Shown here piece after piece: positions 1 through 9,466 of a stretch of DNA of 64,000 bases (within the stretch, counting starts at the first letter, position 1; the number at the start of each line of letters is the position of its first letter). The translations under genes were made by a program, and so were the position numbers. The notes beneath the pieces were generated by a model. That model saw nothing but the letters and a program-made list of their open reading frames with translations, was not told the origin of the DNA and did no database searches. Location of the stretch: contig NZ_BNBY01000001.1 in the NCBI RefSeq assembly GCF_014656195.1, positions 214,703 through 278,702 on the forward strand, read 5' to 3'. The DNA is from Kitasatospora xanthocidica (GTDB lineage Bacteria > Actinomycetota > Actinomycetes > Streptomycetales > Streptomycetaceae).

Positions 1-1198
1 TCCCGCTGCACGTCACCGGCAGGGTCGCGGTGGCCGCCGTGGGGCTGCCGGGGGCGGGGGTGTGGGCGATGGTGGCGGTGGGTGGCGGGGTGGTGGGGCT
101 GGCGGTCGGGGTGGCGGTGGGACTGGGGGCCGAGGTGGGGCCCGCCGAGGGCGACGAGGTGGCCTGGGCGTTGGCGCTGGGGGCTCCGGCGGCGCCGGAG
201 GCCGGGACGCCCGAGGCCGCGGGGGCCTGGGAGGTCAGGGAGACCTGGTTGGGGCCGGTCGGCGCGCTGGTGGGGCCGCCGGTGCCGGTGCAGCTCTGGT
301 CGGGGACCCAGGCGAACGACACCCGGTACCCGGCCAGTGGTGCGAGTACCGGCGGCTCCGCGTCCATCGCGGTCAGGCCGCCGGCCGGGTCGCCCGGGGC
401 GTGGTCGGCGGTGCGGACCCGGTTGCGGTCGCCGCCGCTGACCCCGGTGACGGCCACCGCGCCCGGGCCGCCGACGCGGCAGCTGTGCCCGGAGAGGTTG
501 TAGACGGTGAACGAGCCGTAGATGCGTCCGGTCGCGTCGGCCGTGCCGACCTTGGCGATGCCGTCGCCGAGGTCGGTCCGGGTGCAGAGCGGGATGATGC
601 CGCCGTCGCCGGTTCCGGAGGTCCCGGTGGGTGCGACGGTGCCGTCGGCGCGGGTGGTCCCGCCGCCGGGGGTGTGCGGGGTGGTGGACGGACCGGCGGT
701 CGGCGAGGTCTCCGCGGTGCCGCTCTGGCCCACGGGCGGGGCGCTGCCGGGGCCGCTGGTGCCGATGGCGGTGCCGCTGGGGGCCGTGGCGGCGGGGCTC
801 TTGGCGGCGGCCGAGCCGGGGCCGCCGGAGAGTCCGAGGTGCTCCCCCTCGTGCAGCACCGGGAGGACGACGGCGACGGCCAGCGCGAGTGCGGCGGCGC
901 CGGTCCAGGCTCCGCGCCGGGCGGCGCGCCGGCGGGGTACGGCCCGCCGGATCCGGGGCAGTCCGCCGGGTGTGGGCTGGATCCCGGCGACGGCGTGGTG
1001 CATGAGCTCCCGGACGACCCGTTCGTCGGTCGTCAGCGTGGAGAGCCCGGAGAGCTCCGAGGCATCCGAAGCGTCCGGGGCGGCCGAGGTCTCGGAGACG
1101 TCCGGTGCTCCCGGCCGCGGGGGGCCGCCGCCCGGAGCACCGCCCGGAACGCCGTCCGGGCCCCGCCGTCCGAAGGCGTCAGCCTCAGCCTCAGCCAT
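1..1198 (-). CDS. Secreted-domain membrane protein behind a sigma factor, cut by window edge
   Basis: The reading frame starts at ATG 1198, 8 bp inside the end of the sigma factor gene, and runs off the window, so the C-terminus is missing (about 399 codons visible). The first ~95 residues are cytoplasmic, acidic then arginine-rich. One hydrophobic segment follows at about residues 97-115, then a long Ser/Thr/Pro/Gly region. An extracytoplasmic domain contains paired cysteines (LCTRTDL, GHSC) and a YGSFTVYNLSG strand, which resembles DUF4232-type domains; a second Thr/Pro-rich tail follows. Coupling to a SigE-family sigma factor suggests a membrane partner or sigma regulator, but I see no zinc-binding anti-sigma motif. 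Function is unassigned. Confidence 0.7.
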   Translation of the reverse strand, partial: MAEAEADAFGRRGPDGVPGGAPGGGPPRPGAPDVSETSAAPDASDASELSGLSTLTTDERVVRELMHHAVAGIQPTPGGLPRIRRAVPRRRAARRGAWTGAAALALAVAVVLPVLHEGEHLGLSGGPGSAAAKSPAATAPSGTAIGTSGPGSAPPVGQSGTAETSPTAGPSTTPHTPGGGTTRADGTVAPTGTSGTGDGGIIPLCTRTDLGDGIAKVGTADATGRIYGSFTVYNLSGHSCRVGGPGAVAVTGVSGGDRNRVRTADHAPGDPAGGLTAMDAEPPVLAPLAGYRVSFAWVPDQSCTGTGGPTSAPTGPNQVSLTSQAPAASGVPASGAAGAPSANAQATSSPSAGPTSAPSPTATPTASPTTPPPTATIAHTPAPGSPTAATATLPVTCSG

Positions 1199-1736
1199 GA
1201 CCGGCCTCCATCTGGGTGCGGAGGGCGGCGAGTCCGCGCGATCCGTAGGCCTTCACCGAGCCGAGCGAGATGCCGAGGGTCTCGGCGACCTGCGCCTCCG
1301 TCATGTCCACGAAGTAACGCAGCACCAGAACCTCCCGCTGACGGCGTTGCAGACCACGCAGCGCGGCCTTCAACTGGTCGCGCTCCAGGGCATCGTAGGC
1401 ACCTTCTTCTGCACTGGCCATGTCAGGCATGGGCTTCTGCAGCAGTCTGAGCCCGAGGATCCGTCGGCGCAGCGTGGAGCGGGACAGGTTGACGACCGTC
1501 TGCCGCAGGTAGGCCAGGGTCTTCTCGGGCTCGCGCACCCGGCGCCGGGCGGCGTGCACCCGGATGAACGCCTCCTGCACGACGTCCTCGCAGGTCGACA
1601 GGTCGTCCAGGAGCAGCGCGGCGAGCCGCAGCAGCGAGCGGTAGTGCGCCTGGTAGGTCTCGGTGAGCAGGTCCTCGCTGGTACCCGCGTCGGTACCGGC
1701 GCCGGAGTCCGCCGTACCGGGTGCGGCCGCCGTCAT
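1191..1736 (-). CDS. SigE-family ECF RNA polymerase sigma factor
   Basis: This is a 181-residue ECF sigma factor. Region 2 is visible as YQAHYRSLLRLAALLLDD followed by CEDVVQEAFIRVH; region 4 as LPRRQREVL-like (LQRRQREVLVLRYFVDMTEAQVAETLGIS) with its helix-turn-helix GSVKAYGSRGL. I chose ATG 1736, which has GGAAG 8 bp upstream; an in-frame ATG at 1841 would add 35 low-complexity residues. It overlaps the downstream membrane protein gene by 8 bp, so the two are co-translated and the membrane protein probably acts with it. The target regulon cannot be told from sequence. Confidence 0.85.
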   Translation of the reverse strand: MTAAAPGTADSGAGTDAGTSEDLLTETYQAHYRSLLRLAALLLDDLSTCEDVVQEAFIRVHAARRRVREPEKTLAYLRQTVVNLSRSTLRRRILGLRLLQKPMPDMASAEEGAYDALERDQLKAALRGLQRRQREVLVLRYFVDMTEAQVAETLGISLGSVKAYGSRGLAALRTQMEAGHG

Positions 1737-2086
1737 CTGGTCGTCTTCCGGCCTACTCGCAGGCCACGGGGCGCGCGAGGGGAACGACACCGCGGCTCTC
1801 GCCGGGATGCCCGCCCTTGCCCCCACCATCACGTTCGCCACGCCCGTTGGACACTCGATCCCCTGTCATGGTTGCCCAGCCCGGGGACCATTCTTCCGTA
1901 TGGGCGGAAGAGGCCTCCAGGGGATTCCCCCGGGATTCCGGACAGATTGTGTCGAGGAGCGGACACAGGTATGGACACAGGTGCGGACACAACCGGGCAG
2001 ATCGGAACGGAAGCCGGGGCCGCGGGCGCCGCCGAACCGTCATCAGCACCGCCATCAGCACCGTCTTACCACGGACATCGCCGGCC
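1737..2086. other. Intergenic region upstream of the sigma factor
   Basis: About 350 bp without a convincing gene. It holds three near copies of a 12-bp unit GGACACAGGTRY at roughly 1960-1992 and a CATCAGCACCG doublet near 2040-2065. On the minus strand a GGCAACC motif lies at 1870-1876; a motif of this kind is a plausible -35 for an autoregulated SigE-family sigma factor, but this is a weak inference. Confidence 0.4.
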
Positions 2087-3142
2087 CTACCGGACCGTCA
2101 GCTCACCCGCCACCAGCTCCGCGATCTGCAGCAGGTTGAGCGCCGCCCCCTTGCGCAGGTTGTCCCCGCACAGGAACAGGTCCAGCGCCTCCGGTTCGTC
2201 CAGGGCCCGGCGCACCCGCCCGACCCAGACCGGGTCGGTGCCGACCACGTCGTTCGGGGTCGGGAACTCGCCCGCCGCCGGATCGTCGTAGAGGACCACG
2301 CCGGGCGCGTCCCGCAGGATGTCCTGCGCGTGCTCCTGGGTGACCTCGCGCTCGAAGCGCGCGTGCACGGCCAGCGCGTGGGTGCGGACGACCGGGATGT
2401 GGACGCAGGTCGCGGAGACCTTCAGGGCGGGCAGGCCCAGGATCTTGCGGGACTCGTCCCGGATGCCCAGCTCCTCGGCGGCCCAGCCGCCCTCGCGCAG
2501 CCCGCCGGTCCAGGGCACGGCGTTGAACGCGAGCGGGGCCGCGAACGGACCGTGGTCGGCGATCACCGCGCGCAGGTCGCCGGTCTGCCGGCCGACCTCG
2601 GTGCCGGCCACCAGCGCGGTCTGCTCCCGCAGCGCCGCCTCACCGTCGCGGCCCTCGCCGCCGGCGGCCTGGTAGGAGGCGACCACGAGCTGGGCCAGCC
2701 CGTACTCGGCGTGCAGCGCGCCGAGTGCCGCGATCATCGCGAGGGTGGTGCTGGCCGGGCTGGCGACGATGCCGCGCGGGCGGATCCGCAGCGCGGCCGC
2801 GTTGACCTCGGGGACGACCAGCGGCACGTCCTCGGTGGTGCGGAAGGCGGCCGAGTCGTCGACCACCACGACGCCCTTGGCCGCCGCGATCGGCGCCCAC
2901 TGGGCGGAGACCTCGTCGGGGACGGCGAACACGGCGACGTCGATCCCCGTGAACGCCTCCTCGGAGAGCGGGAGGACTTCGACGGCCTCGCCGCGCACGA
3001 CCGGCTTGCGGCCGGCCGAGCGCGGGGAGGCGACGAGCCGGACCTCGCCCCAGACGTCCTGACGGAGCGAGAGCAGGCCGAGCAGCACCTCGCCGACCGC
3101 GCCGGTGGCGCCGACGACGGCGAGGTTCGGGCGCCGGGTCAC
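2087..3142 (-). CDS. asd: Aspartate-semialdehyde dehydrogenase homologue lacking the catalytic cysteine
   Basis: 351 residues, the usual family length. The N-terminal Rossmann motif GATGAVG and the overall fold are those of Asd (aspartyl-phosphate to aspartate semialdehyde, the step after aspartokinase), and it sits in the classic place directly downstream of ask. The active site is altered: the conserved PNC(T/S)T loop reads SPASTT, putting Ala130 where the acylated cysteine should be. The substrate-binding Arg of CVRVPV is His248. Gln158 and His255 are retained. I confirmed the GCC codon from the DNA. GTG 3142 has GGGAG 9 bp upstream. It is likely a pseudoenzyme or regulatory paralogue, with an active Asd elsewhere in the genome. 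Confidence 0.8.
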   Translation of the reverse strand: MTRRPNLAVVGATGAVGEVLLGLLSLRQDVWGEVRLVASPRSAGRKPVVRGEAVEVLPLSEEAFTGIDVAVFAVPDEVSAQWAPIAAAKGVVVVDDSAAFRTTEDVPLVVPEVNAAALRIRPRGIVASPASTTLAMIAALGALHAEYGLAQLVVASYQAAGGEGRDGEAALREQTALVAGTEVGRQTGDLRAVIADHGPFAAPLAFNAVPWTGGLREGGWAAEELGIRDESRKILGLPALKVSATCVHIPVVRTHALAVHARFEREVTQEHAQDILRDAPGVVLYDDPAAGEFPTPNDVVGTDPVWVGRVRRALDEPEALDLFLCGDNLRKGAALNLLQIAELVAGELTVR

Positions 3143-3215
3143 CGCCCGGTCTCCCGGGTCATCCGCCCCGTCTCCCGGCTCATCGCCCGGTGCTCCCGCT
3201 CCGCTCCCGGGTCAT
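3143..3215 (-). repeat. Tandem repeats of the ask/asd stop-start junction
   Basis: On the minus strand four imperfect units of 20-32 bp read roughly ACCGGGCGATGACCCGGGAG. The first ATG (3215) overlaps the ask stop codon as ATGA. Further copies of the motif put ATGs at 3183 and 3162, and the last copy supplies the GTG start of asd at 3142. The copies are not in one frame with asd, so the upstream ATGs are decoys. Confidence 0.6.
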
Positions 3216-4492
3216 CGCCCGGTGCCGCCGTAGACGACCGCCTCGTCCGTCTCGCTGTCCAGGCCGAAGGCGCTGTGCACGGCGCGGACGGCCTCCGGCA
3301 CGTCCTCGGCGCGGGTGACGACCGAGATGCGGATCTCCGAGGTGGAGATCAGCTCGATGTTGACGCCCGCGGCGGACAGCGCCTCGAAGAAGGTCGCGGT
3401 GACGCCCGGGTTGGAGCGCATGCCGGCGCCGACCAGCGAGATCTTGCCGATCGCGTCGTCGTAGCGCAGCGACTCGTAGCCGATGCCGTCCTTGACCCGG
3501 CCGAGCGCGTCGATGGCCTTCTGGCCCTCGGTCTTGGGCAGGGTGAAGGAGATGTCGGTCAGACCGGTCGACGCGGCGGAGACGTTCTGCACCACCATGT
3601 CGATGTTGACCTCGGCGTCGGCGATGGCGCGGAAGATGCGCGCCGCCTCGCCGGGCTTGTCGGGCACGCCGACGACGGTCACCTTCGCCTCGGAGGTGTC
3701 GTGGGCGACTCCGGAGATGATGGCCTGCTCCATCTCGCCCCCTTCGGGCTGGTACGGGTTGTCGTTGCTGACGATCGTCCCGGGAAGACCCGAGAAGGAC
3801 GAGCGTACGTGAATCGGGATGTTGTAGCGCCGGGCGTACTCGACACAGCGGTCGAGCAGCACCTTGGAACCGGAGGACGCCAGCTCCAGCATGTCCTCGT
3901 AGGCGATCCAGTCGATCTTGCGGGCCTTCTTCACCACGCGCGGGTCGGCGGTGAACACGCCGTCCACGTCGGTGTAGATCTCGCAGACCTCGGCCTTGAG
4001 GGCGGCGGCGAGGGCGACGGCGGTGGTGTCCGAGCCGCCCCGGCCCAGCGTGGTGATGTCCTTGCTGGTCTGGGAGACGCCCTGGAAGCCGGCCACGATC
4101 GCGATGTTGCCCTCGTCCAGGGCGGTGCGGATGCGGCCCGGCGTCACGTCGATGATGCGCGCCTTGTTGTGGACGGAGTCGGTGATGACGCCGGCCTGGC
4201 TGCCCGTGAAGGACTGGGCCTCGTGACCCAGGGATTTGATCGCCATGGCCAGCAGCGCCATGGAGATGCGCTCTCCAGCGGTCAGCAGCATGTCGAACTC
4301 ACGGCCGGCAGGGATCGGTGACACCTGCTCCGCGAGTTCGATGAGCTCGTCCGTCGTGTCGCCCATCGCGGACACCACGACGACGACCTCATGGCCGGCC
4401 TTCTTGGCGTCAACGATTCGACGGGCCACGCGCTTGATGCCCTCGGCATCCGCAACGGATGAGCCGCCGTACTTCTGCACGACAAGGCCCAC
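3212..4492 (-). CDS. ask: Aspartate kinase (aspartokinase) with internal beta-subunit start
   Basis: 426 residues. It phosphorylates aspartate as the first step of the Lys/Thr/Met/diaminopimelate branch. The kinase domain opens with [12 protein letters not shown] and has [17 protein letters not shown]; two ACT domains follow, including [15 protein letters not shown] 4492 has GAGGAG 5 bp upstream. As in other actinobacterial lysC genes there is an in-frame internal start, ATG 3733 (residue 254), preceded by a purine-rich AAGGGGGCGAG. This would give a separate 173-residue beta subunit carrying the ACT domains. It is followed at the stop codon by the amplified junction and asd. Feedback control by Lys/Thr is expected from the family. 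Confidence 0.95.
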   Translation of the reverse strand: MGLVVQKYGGSSVADAEGIKRVARRIVDAKKAGHEVVVVVSAMGDTTDELIELAEQVSPIPAGREFDMLLTAGERISMALLAMAIKSLGHEAQSFTGSQAGVITDSVHNKARIIDVTPGRIRTALDEGNIAIVAGFQGVSQTSKDITTLGRGGSDTTAVALAAALKAEVCEIYTDVDGVFTADPRVVKKARKIDWIAYEDMLELASSGSKVLLDRCVEYARRYNIPIHVRSSFSGLPGTIVSNDNPYQPEGGEMEQAIISGVAHDTSEAKVTVVGVPDKPGEAARIFRAIADAEVNIDMVVQNVSAASTGLTDISFTLPKTEGQKAIDALGRVKDGIGYESLRYDDAIGKISLVGAGMRSNPGVTATFFEALSAAGVNIELISTSEIRISVVTRAEDVPEAVRAVHSAFGLDSETDEAVVYGGTGR

Positions 4493-4847
4493 GTGCGCTC
4501 CTCGACTTGTGTCGTTTTCCGGGGGCGCCTGGCCCCCGTACCCCCGGGGGAGGGGGGTGTGCGGTCCGCGCCAGTCTACCGAGCAGGGGTGCCCCGACCG
4601 GCGCTTTCCATATGATGAGACGTCCGTTTCAGCAGGTGACCGGCGGGACGGGCGGCCCCACCGGCAGGTCTGCGGGCGATTCGGTACGGCCCCGAAGAAT
4701 CGGCGGACCGACCGACCGCGATCCGGCCGGATTTCTTTTCCGGACGGCGCGCTGAGGCATTCGTCACAATCGGCGCCGCGGTCGCGGTCCGGCGCTTTTC
4801 CGAGGGCGCGGCATCCGTGCTCCGGCGCTTTCCGCGATCGCGGCCGT
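4493..4847. other. Intergenic region upstream of ask
   Basis: 355 bp. Near 4520-4555 there is a G/C-rich inverted repeat (GGGGGCGCCTGGCCCCC, then CCCCCGGGGGAGGGGGG). The rest holds no gene or RNA I can recognise; the promoter of ask must lie here. Confidence 0.4.
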
Positions 4848-5510
4848 TCAGTGCTTGAGCCCCAGCTCGGCCGCCATCAGGTCGCCGGCCTGCTGCTCCA
4901 GCTGCTCGTCGGTGAGCCCGTCGTCGTCGGTGTCCGCGCCGTCCGGCACCGCGCCGATCGGGCTGTCCAGCCGGACGTGCGCGATCAGCGACTGCAGCGC
5001 CCGCAGCACCGCGGTGCAGGTCGTGCCCCAGTTGGAGAGGTAGGAGAACTGCCACCACCACAGCGCCTCACTGACCCGGCCCTCGCGGTAGTGCGTCAGC
5101 CCGTGCTGGAGCTCGCTGACCACTCCGGCCAGGTCGTCCGAGATCCGGAAGGCGTTGGGCTTCTCCGGCGGGCCGTACGGGTCGAAGACCTCGTGGTAGA
5201 CGTCGATCGGCGCGAGCAGCTCGGCCAGCCGCTCGCGCAGCTGCTCGCCGTCCGGCTCGGGACCGGCGTCGGGCTCGAAGCGGTCCTCCGGGACGACGTC
5301 CTCGATGGCACCCAGCCGGCCGCCGGCCAGCAGCAGCTGCGAGACCTCCAGGAGCAGCAGCGAGACCGCGCTGCCCGGCTCGTCGCCCTTGGCGACCTCG
5401 GTGACGGCGAGCACGAAGCTCTCCACCGAGTCGGCGATCTGCACGGCGAAGTCGTCGGGCTCCGAGCCGTGCGCGTGGGTGTGCTGCTGGTTGATCGTCC
5501 GGTCAGACAT
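4848..5510 (-). CDS. DUF5063 domain protein
   Basis: 220-residue acidic protein of the DUF5063 family, which in actinobacteria is routinely found next to recR. The conserved block [19 protein letters not shown] and the Trp-rich [15 protein letters not shown] are visible; there is no signal peptide or membrane segment. ATG 5510 lies inside the end of recR (8 bp overlap), so translation is coupled. The biochemical role is unknown; the linkage suggests a recombination-repair connection only by association. Confidence 0.85.
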   Translation of the reverse strand: MSDRTINQQHTHAHGSEPDDFAVQIADSVESFVLAVTEVAKGDEPGSAVSLLLLEVSQLLLAGGRLGAIEDVVPEDRFEPDAGPEPDGEQLRERLAELLAPIDVYHEVFDPYGPPEKPNAFRISDDLAGVVSELQHGLTHYREGRVSEALWWWQFSYLSNWGTTCTAVLRALQSLIAHVRLDSPIGAVPDGADTDDDGLTDEQLEQQAGDLMAAELGLKH

Positions 5511-6102
5511 CGAGCAGTCGTCTCCCTTCGAAGGCGCGGCCGAGGGTGACCTCGTCCGCGTACTCCAGATCCCCGCCGACGGGCAGGCCGCTCGCCAGAC
5601 GGGTCACCTTCAGGCCCATCGGCTTGCAGAGCCGGGCCAGGTAGGTGGCGGTCGCCTCCCCCTCCAGATTGGGGTCGGTGGCCAGGATCAGCTCGGTGAC
5701 CGTGCCGTCCGCGAGGCGCGCCAGCAGCTCGCGGATGCGGAGGTCGTCCGGGCCGACGCCCTCGATGGGGCTGATCGCGCCGCCCAGCACGTGGTAGCGG
5801 CCGCGGAACTCACGGGTGCGCTCGATGGCGACGACGTCCTTGGGCTCCTCGACCACGCAGATGACGCCGAGGTCGCGGCGGGGGTCCAGACAGACCCGGC
5901 ACTGCTCGGCCTCGGCGACGTTGCCGCAGACCGCGCAGAAACGGACCTTGTCCTTGACCTCCAGCAGCGCGTGCGCGAGCCGACGCACGTCGATCGGGTC
6001 GGACTGCAGCACGTGGAAGGCGATCCGCTGGGCGCTCTTGGGACCGACACCGGGCAGCCTGCCCAGCTCGTCGATCAGGTCCTGAACCACGCCCTCGTAC
6101 AA
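5503..6102 (-). CDS. recR: Recombination mediator RecR
   Basis: RecR of the RecFOR gap-repair pathway, a ring-forming DNA clamp that works with RecO to load RecA. It has an N-terminal HhH ([24 protein letters not shown]), a zinc finger CAVC...CRVC, and a Toprim domain with VVEEPKDV and [13 protein letters not shown]. The start is TTG 6102, preceded by GAAGGAAGG 7 bp upstream, giving the canonical 199 residues; a longer in-frame reading to 6204 runs through non-homologous sequence. It overlaps the DUF5063 gene by 8 bp. Confidence 0.95.
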   Translation of the reverse strand: MYEGVVQDLIDELGRLPGVGPKSAQRIAFHVLQSDPIDVRRLAHALLEVKDKVRFCAVCGNVAEAEQCRVCLDPRRDLGVICVVEEPKDVVAIERTREFRGRYHVLGGAISPIEGVGPDDLRIRELLARLADGTVTELILATDPNLEGEATATYLARLCKPMGLKVTRLASGLPVGGDLEYADEVTLGRAFEGRRLLDV

Positions 6103-6225
6103 CGTCGCGCCTTCCTTCGGGATGGTCGGTGGTGCTCCGGTGCCATCATCCAACGAATCGGGCGTCGGACACAGCGCCCGACGCCCGACTCCCACATAAA
6201 TCACATGGGTCCATCGCCTGAACTC

Positions 6226-6369
6226 CGGGCCCGTTCGACCGTACGGGCCCGTTCGACCGGACGGATCCGCTCAGTCGTACGGATCCACTCGGCCGTACGG
6301 GCCCTCTCGGCCGTACGGATCCGCTCGGCCGTACGGATCCGCTCAGCCGTACGGGCCCGGCGCTCCGGA
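6226..6369. repeat. Seven 18-bp tandem repeats between ybaB and recR
   Basis: Consecutive 18-bp units begin at 6226, 6244, 6262, 6280, 6298, 6316 and 6334, with a degenerate eighth at 6352. The consensus is CGGRYCCRYTCRRYCGTA. Unit junctions create overlapping palindromes CCGTACGG and CGGATCCG. The array starts next to the ybaB stop codon and occupies half of the gap to recR. Confidence 0.85.
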
Positions 6370-6370
6370 C

Positions 6371-6709
6371 TCAGAACGGCAGGCCGGGAATGCCGCCGCC
6401 GAGGCCCTGGGTCAGCGGGCCCATGCGCTCGGCCTGCATCTTCTGCGCGGTCTGGTTCGCGTCCCGGACCGCCGCCAGGACCAGGTCGGCCAGGGTCTCG
6501 GTGTCCTCCGGGTCGACCGCGGCCGGGGCAATGGCCAGCGCCACCAGCTCACCGGCACCGGTCACCGTCGCCTCGACCAGGCCGCCGCCCGCCGAACCGG
6601 TCACCTTCGTCTCGGCCAGCTCCTGCTGGGCCTTCGCGAGATCCTGCTGCATCTTCTGCGCCTGCTTCAGCAGCTGCTGCATGTTGGGCTGGCCACCACC
6701 GGGGAACAC
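6371..6709 (-). CDS. YbaB/EbfC family nucleoid-associated protein
   Basis: 112 residues, the usual length for this DNA-binding dimer, encoded between dnaX and recR as in most bacteria. The typical Met/Gln-rich first helix ([23 protein letters not shown]) is followed by the [20 protein letters not shown] sheet. It probably coats DNA as a homodimer. The GGIPGLPF tail is typical of actinobacterial members. Confidence 0.93.
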   Translation of the reverse strand: MFPGGGQPNMQQLLKQAQKMQQDLAKAQQELAETKVTGSAGGGLVEATVTGAGELVALAIAPAAVDPEDTETLADLVLAAVRDANQTAQKMQAERMGPLTQGLGGGIPGLPF

Positions 6710-6782
6710 GGCTCTCTCCTTGCTGTCACGGCTGTCTGCGGTGCGTCGTCCGTCACCGCCGAGCCTACGTGCTGCGTCCTGC

Positions 6783-9020
6783 TCAGGAACCCCGGTGGTG
6801 GATCTCCTCCAGCACCGTCGCCCCCAGTTCGCGGATGATCAGCTCCTGACCGGAGAACGCCTCCTCGTTGAGGTCGGGGTCGTCCTCCTCCGGGATGTCG
6901 TCCTCCGGGGCCACCGACCGCACCGGGGGCGCGGGCGGCGCCGCCACCGGCGGCGGGGCCTGGACCGGAGCGGGCCGCGCGGGCGGCGCCTGCACCGACG
7001 CGGGCGCCATCGCGGGCGCCGGTGCCGGAACGGACGCGGGCACGGGCGCCGGAGCGGCCGGACGGGCGGGGGCTCCCCAGCCCCCGCCGCCCTGGGCACC
7101 GCCCTGAGCACCGCCGGGGGCGGCACCGGACGGAGCCGCGCCGGACCCGCCGGACGGGTCGACGATGCACTCGATCCGCCAGTCCACGCCGAGCGCGTCG
7201 GTCAGCGCGCCACGCAGCACGTCGTCGCTGTTGCTGCCGACGAAGCTGTCGCGGGCGCCGGCGTTGATGAACGACACCTGGAGCACGCTGCCGTCGAACC
7301 CGGCCACCTGGCCGTTCTGGCTGAGCAGGATCCAGGTGAAACGGCGGCGGTTCTTCACCGCCTCCAGGATCTGCGGCCACAGCTGCCGGACCTGCGCGGC
7401 GCCCTGCTGCGCGGAGGCCGACGGCTGAGCGCCGGGGGCCGCCGGAGCGGGCGCGGGCACCGGAGCCGGCGCCTGGACGGCCTGCGGCTGCGGTGCGACG
7501 GGCGCCGCGGGGGCCGGGGACGGGGCAGCGGCGGGGGCGCCGCCACCGGCCGGCGGGAAACTGCGCGGGATCGGCCAGGCACCCGGCGCGGGCGCGGCGG
7601 GCCCGGCGGGCGCGGCGGGCGCGGCTGCCGCCGGCGGGGCCTGCACGGGCGCCGGCTGCACCGGAGCCGCCATGGGCGCGGCCTGCACCGGAGCCTCGAC
7701 CGGAACCTCCACCGCGGGCGCGGCGACGGACGCCGCCACGGGCGCGGCCGCCGGCAACCCCACCGGCGGGGTTCCCGGTACCGCCCCCGGCACCGCCATC
7801 GGGGCGGCCATCGGCGCGGCGAACCCGCCTGCCGCCGCCCGTCGCTCCAGCTTGTCCAGGCGCGCCTGCAGCGACAGCTCGTCGCTGTACGCGCCGGGCA
7901 GCATCACCCGGGCGCAGATCAGCTCCAGCTGCAGCCGGGGCGCCGCGTTGCCGCGCATCTCGGTCAGTCCGGTGTTGACGAGGTCCGCGGCCCGGCTCAG
8001 CTCGGCCGCGCCGAACGAGTCCGCCTGCGCCTGCATCACCGCGACCCGGTCCGCCGGGGCGTCGATCAGCCCCTTCTCCCCGGCGTCCGGCACGGTGGCC
8101 AGGATCACCAGGTCGCGCAGCCGCTCCAGCAGGTCGGTGACGAAGCGGCGCGGGTCGTGCCCGCCCTCGACCACCCGGTCGATCACCTGGAACACCGTCG
8201 CCCCGTCGTGCGCTGCGAAGGCGTCCACCACCTCGTCCAGCAGCGCGGAGTCGGTGTACCCGAGCAGCGAGGTCGCCATCGGGTAGGTGACGCCGCCCTC
8301 GGCGGCACCGGCCAGCAGCTGGTCCATGACCGACATCGAGTCACGCACCGAGCCCGCCCCGGCCCGGACCACCAGCGGGAACACCGAGTCCTCGACCTGG
8401 ATGCCCTCGCGGCCGCAGACCTCCGCCAGGTAGTCGCGCAGCGTGCCGGGCGGGACCAGCCGGAACGGGTAGTGGTGCGTCCGGGACCGGATCGTCCCGA
8501 TGACCTTCTCCGGCTCGGTGGTCGCGAAGATGAACTTGAGGTGCTCCGGCGGCTCCTCGACCACCTTGAGCAGCGCGTTGAAGCCGGCCGAGGTCACCAT
8601 GTGCGCCTCGTCCAGGATGAAGATCTTGTACCGGCTGTGCACCGGCGCGAAGAACGCCCGCTCGCGCAGCTCGCGCGCGTCGTCCACACCACCGTGCGAG
8701 GCGGCGTCGATCTCGATCACGTCGATCGAGCCGGGCCCGCCGGTCGCCAGGTCCCGGCAGGACTGGCACTCCCCGCAGGGCGTCGGCGTCGGCCCCTGTT
8801 CACAGTTGAGGCAGCGGGCCAGGATGCGCGCGCTCGTCGTCTTGCCACAGCCGCGCGGCCCGCTGAACAGGTACGCGTGGTTGACCCTGTTGTTGCGCAG
8901 GGCCTGCTGGAGCGGAGCGGTCACGTGCTCCTGCCCGATGACCTCCGCGAAGGTCTCGGGGCGGTAGCGGCGGTACAGGGCTAGGGACACACCACCGACG
9001 ATATCGGGACGGGCGGACAA
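6783..9020 (-). CDS. dnaX: DNA polymerase III subunit gamma/tau
   Basis: About 745 residues. This is the clamp-loader ATPase of the replicase. It has [17 protein letters not shown] at the start, Walker [13 protein letters not shown], a zinc module CLNC...CGECQSC, Walker [10 protein letters not shown] and sensor FATTEPEKV. The C-terminal third is a very long Pro/Ala/Val linker, then a tau-like domain ([20 protein letters not shown]) and an acidic tail [14 protein letters not shown]. The start is uncertain: TTG 9020 has GAGGGG about 8 bp upstream; GTG 8990 immediately before [10 protein letters not shown] is the alternative. The SRP RNA gene lies just upstream. Confidence 0.93.
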   Translation of the reverse strand: MSARPDIVGGVSLALYRRYRPETFAEVIGQEHVTAPLQQALRNNRVNHAYLFSGPRGCGKTTSARILARCLNCEQGPTPTPCGECQSCRDLATGGPGSIDVIEIDAASHGGVDDARELRERAFFAPVHSRYKIFILDEAHMVTSAGFNALLKVVEEPPEHLKFIFATTEPEKVIGTIRSRTHHYPFRLVPPGTLRDYLAEVCGREGIQVEDSVFPLVVRAGAGSVRDSMSVMDQLLAGAAEGGVTYPMATSLLGYTDSALLDEVVDAFAAHDGATVFQVIDRVVEGGHDPRRFVTDLLERLRDLVILATVPDAGEKGLIDAPADRVAVMQAQADSFGAAELSRAADLVNTGLTEMRGNAAPRLQLELICARVMLPGAYSDELSLQARLDKLERRAAAGGFAAPMAAPMAVPGAVPGTPPVGLPAAAPVAASVAAPAVEVPVEAPVQAAPMAAPVQPAPVQAPPAAAAPAAPAGPAAPAPGAWPIPRSFPPAGGGAPAAAPSPAPAAPVAPQPQAVQAPAPVPAPAPAAPGAQPSASAQQGAAQVRQLWPQILEAVKNRRRFTWILLSQNGQVAGFDGSVLQVSFINAGARDSFVGSNSDDVLRGALTDALGVDWRIECIVDPSGGSGAAPSGAAPGGAQGGAQGGGGWGAPARPAAPAPVPASVPAPAPAMAPASVQAPPARPAPVQAPPPVAAPPAPPVRSVAPEDDIPEEDDPDLNEEAFSGQELIIRELGATVLEEIHHRGS

Positions 9021-9063
9021 ACGCGTCGCCCCTCACTCCCCCACGCCCCTCCGGGAACGCAAA

Positions 9064-9148
9064 GACCCCCCGTGCACCCGCCAGAGCCCTCCTACCCTTG
9101 CTGCCTTCCGGCCCTGGGGGGGTTCAGAGAGATAACGCCACACGAGGG
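9064..9148 (-). ncRNA. ffs: Small bacterial SRP RNA (4.5S type)
   Basis: The minus strand carries the SRP helix-8 core GGCCGGAAGGCAGCAAGGGTA at about 9097-9117. Flanking arms CCTCGTG and CACGGGG can pair to close the hairpin. It lies upstream of dnaX, a usual actinobacterial position. The ends are estimated from pairing and are good to about 10 bases. Confidence 0.85.
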
Positions 9149-9261
9149 GCTGACACCCACAGTACCGGATCCCGGCCCCGACGATCCACAGGCCACCCCC
9201 ACCCCCGACCTGCGAGACAGGTGGTCGCGAGCACCCCGAAACATGTACTAAGCTCTCCCAC

Positions 9262-9346
9262 GGAGGATTCGCCTAGAGGCCTAGGGCGCACGCTTGGAAA
9301 GCGTGTTGGGGGCAACCCCTCACGAGTTCGAATCTCGTATCCTCCG
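9262..9346 (+). tRNA. tRNA-Ser(GGA)
   Basis: Acceptor arms GGAGGAT and ATCCTCC pair. The anticodon loop TTGGAAA gives GGA at 9296-9298. There is a long variable arm typical of serine tRNAs and a T-loop GTTCGAATC. The 3' CCA is not encoded. A rho-independent hairpin follows. Confidence 0.95.
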
Positions 9347-9353
9347 CCGGCAG

Positions 9354-9385
9354 AAGGCCCGGACCGTTCCGACGGTCCGGGCCTT
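9354..9385 (+). terminator. Terminator after tRNA-Ser(GGA)
   Basis: Perfect 14-bp arms AAGGCCCGGACCGT and ACGGTCCGGGCCTT enclose a 4-base loop, followed by CGTCGTTTCC. Confidence 0.85.
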
Positions 9386-9466
9386 CGTCGTTTCCTGATG
9401 GCAAGCCGACGCCATCGCGGGGAAGGCCCCTCGCCGAGGAGCGGCGCGGGCCTCCCGCTCCGTGCT

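Noticed and set aside
62..1450. Long plus-strand open frame opposite the sigma factor and membrane protein genes
   Set aside because: Gly/Arg/Ala-rich product typical of the antisense of a GC-rich gene; the minus strand gives recognisable domains.
1721..4321. Very long plus-strand frame opposite asd and ask
   Set aside because: It is a shadow of the conserved minus-strand genes; the product is low-complexity with no domain.
6226..6369. 18-bp repeats as a coding extension of recR or ybaB
   Set aside because: RecR starts at TTG 6102 with its own ribosome binding site and YbaB ends at 6371; the array lies between them and codes for nothing recognisable.
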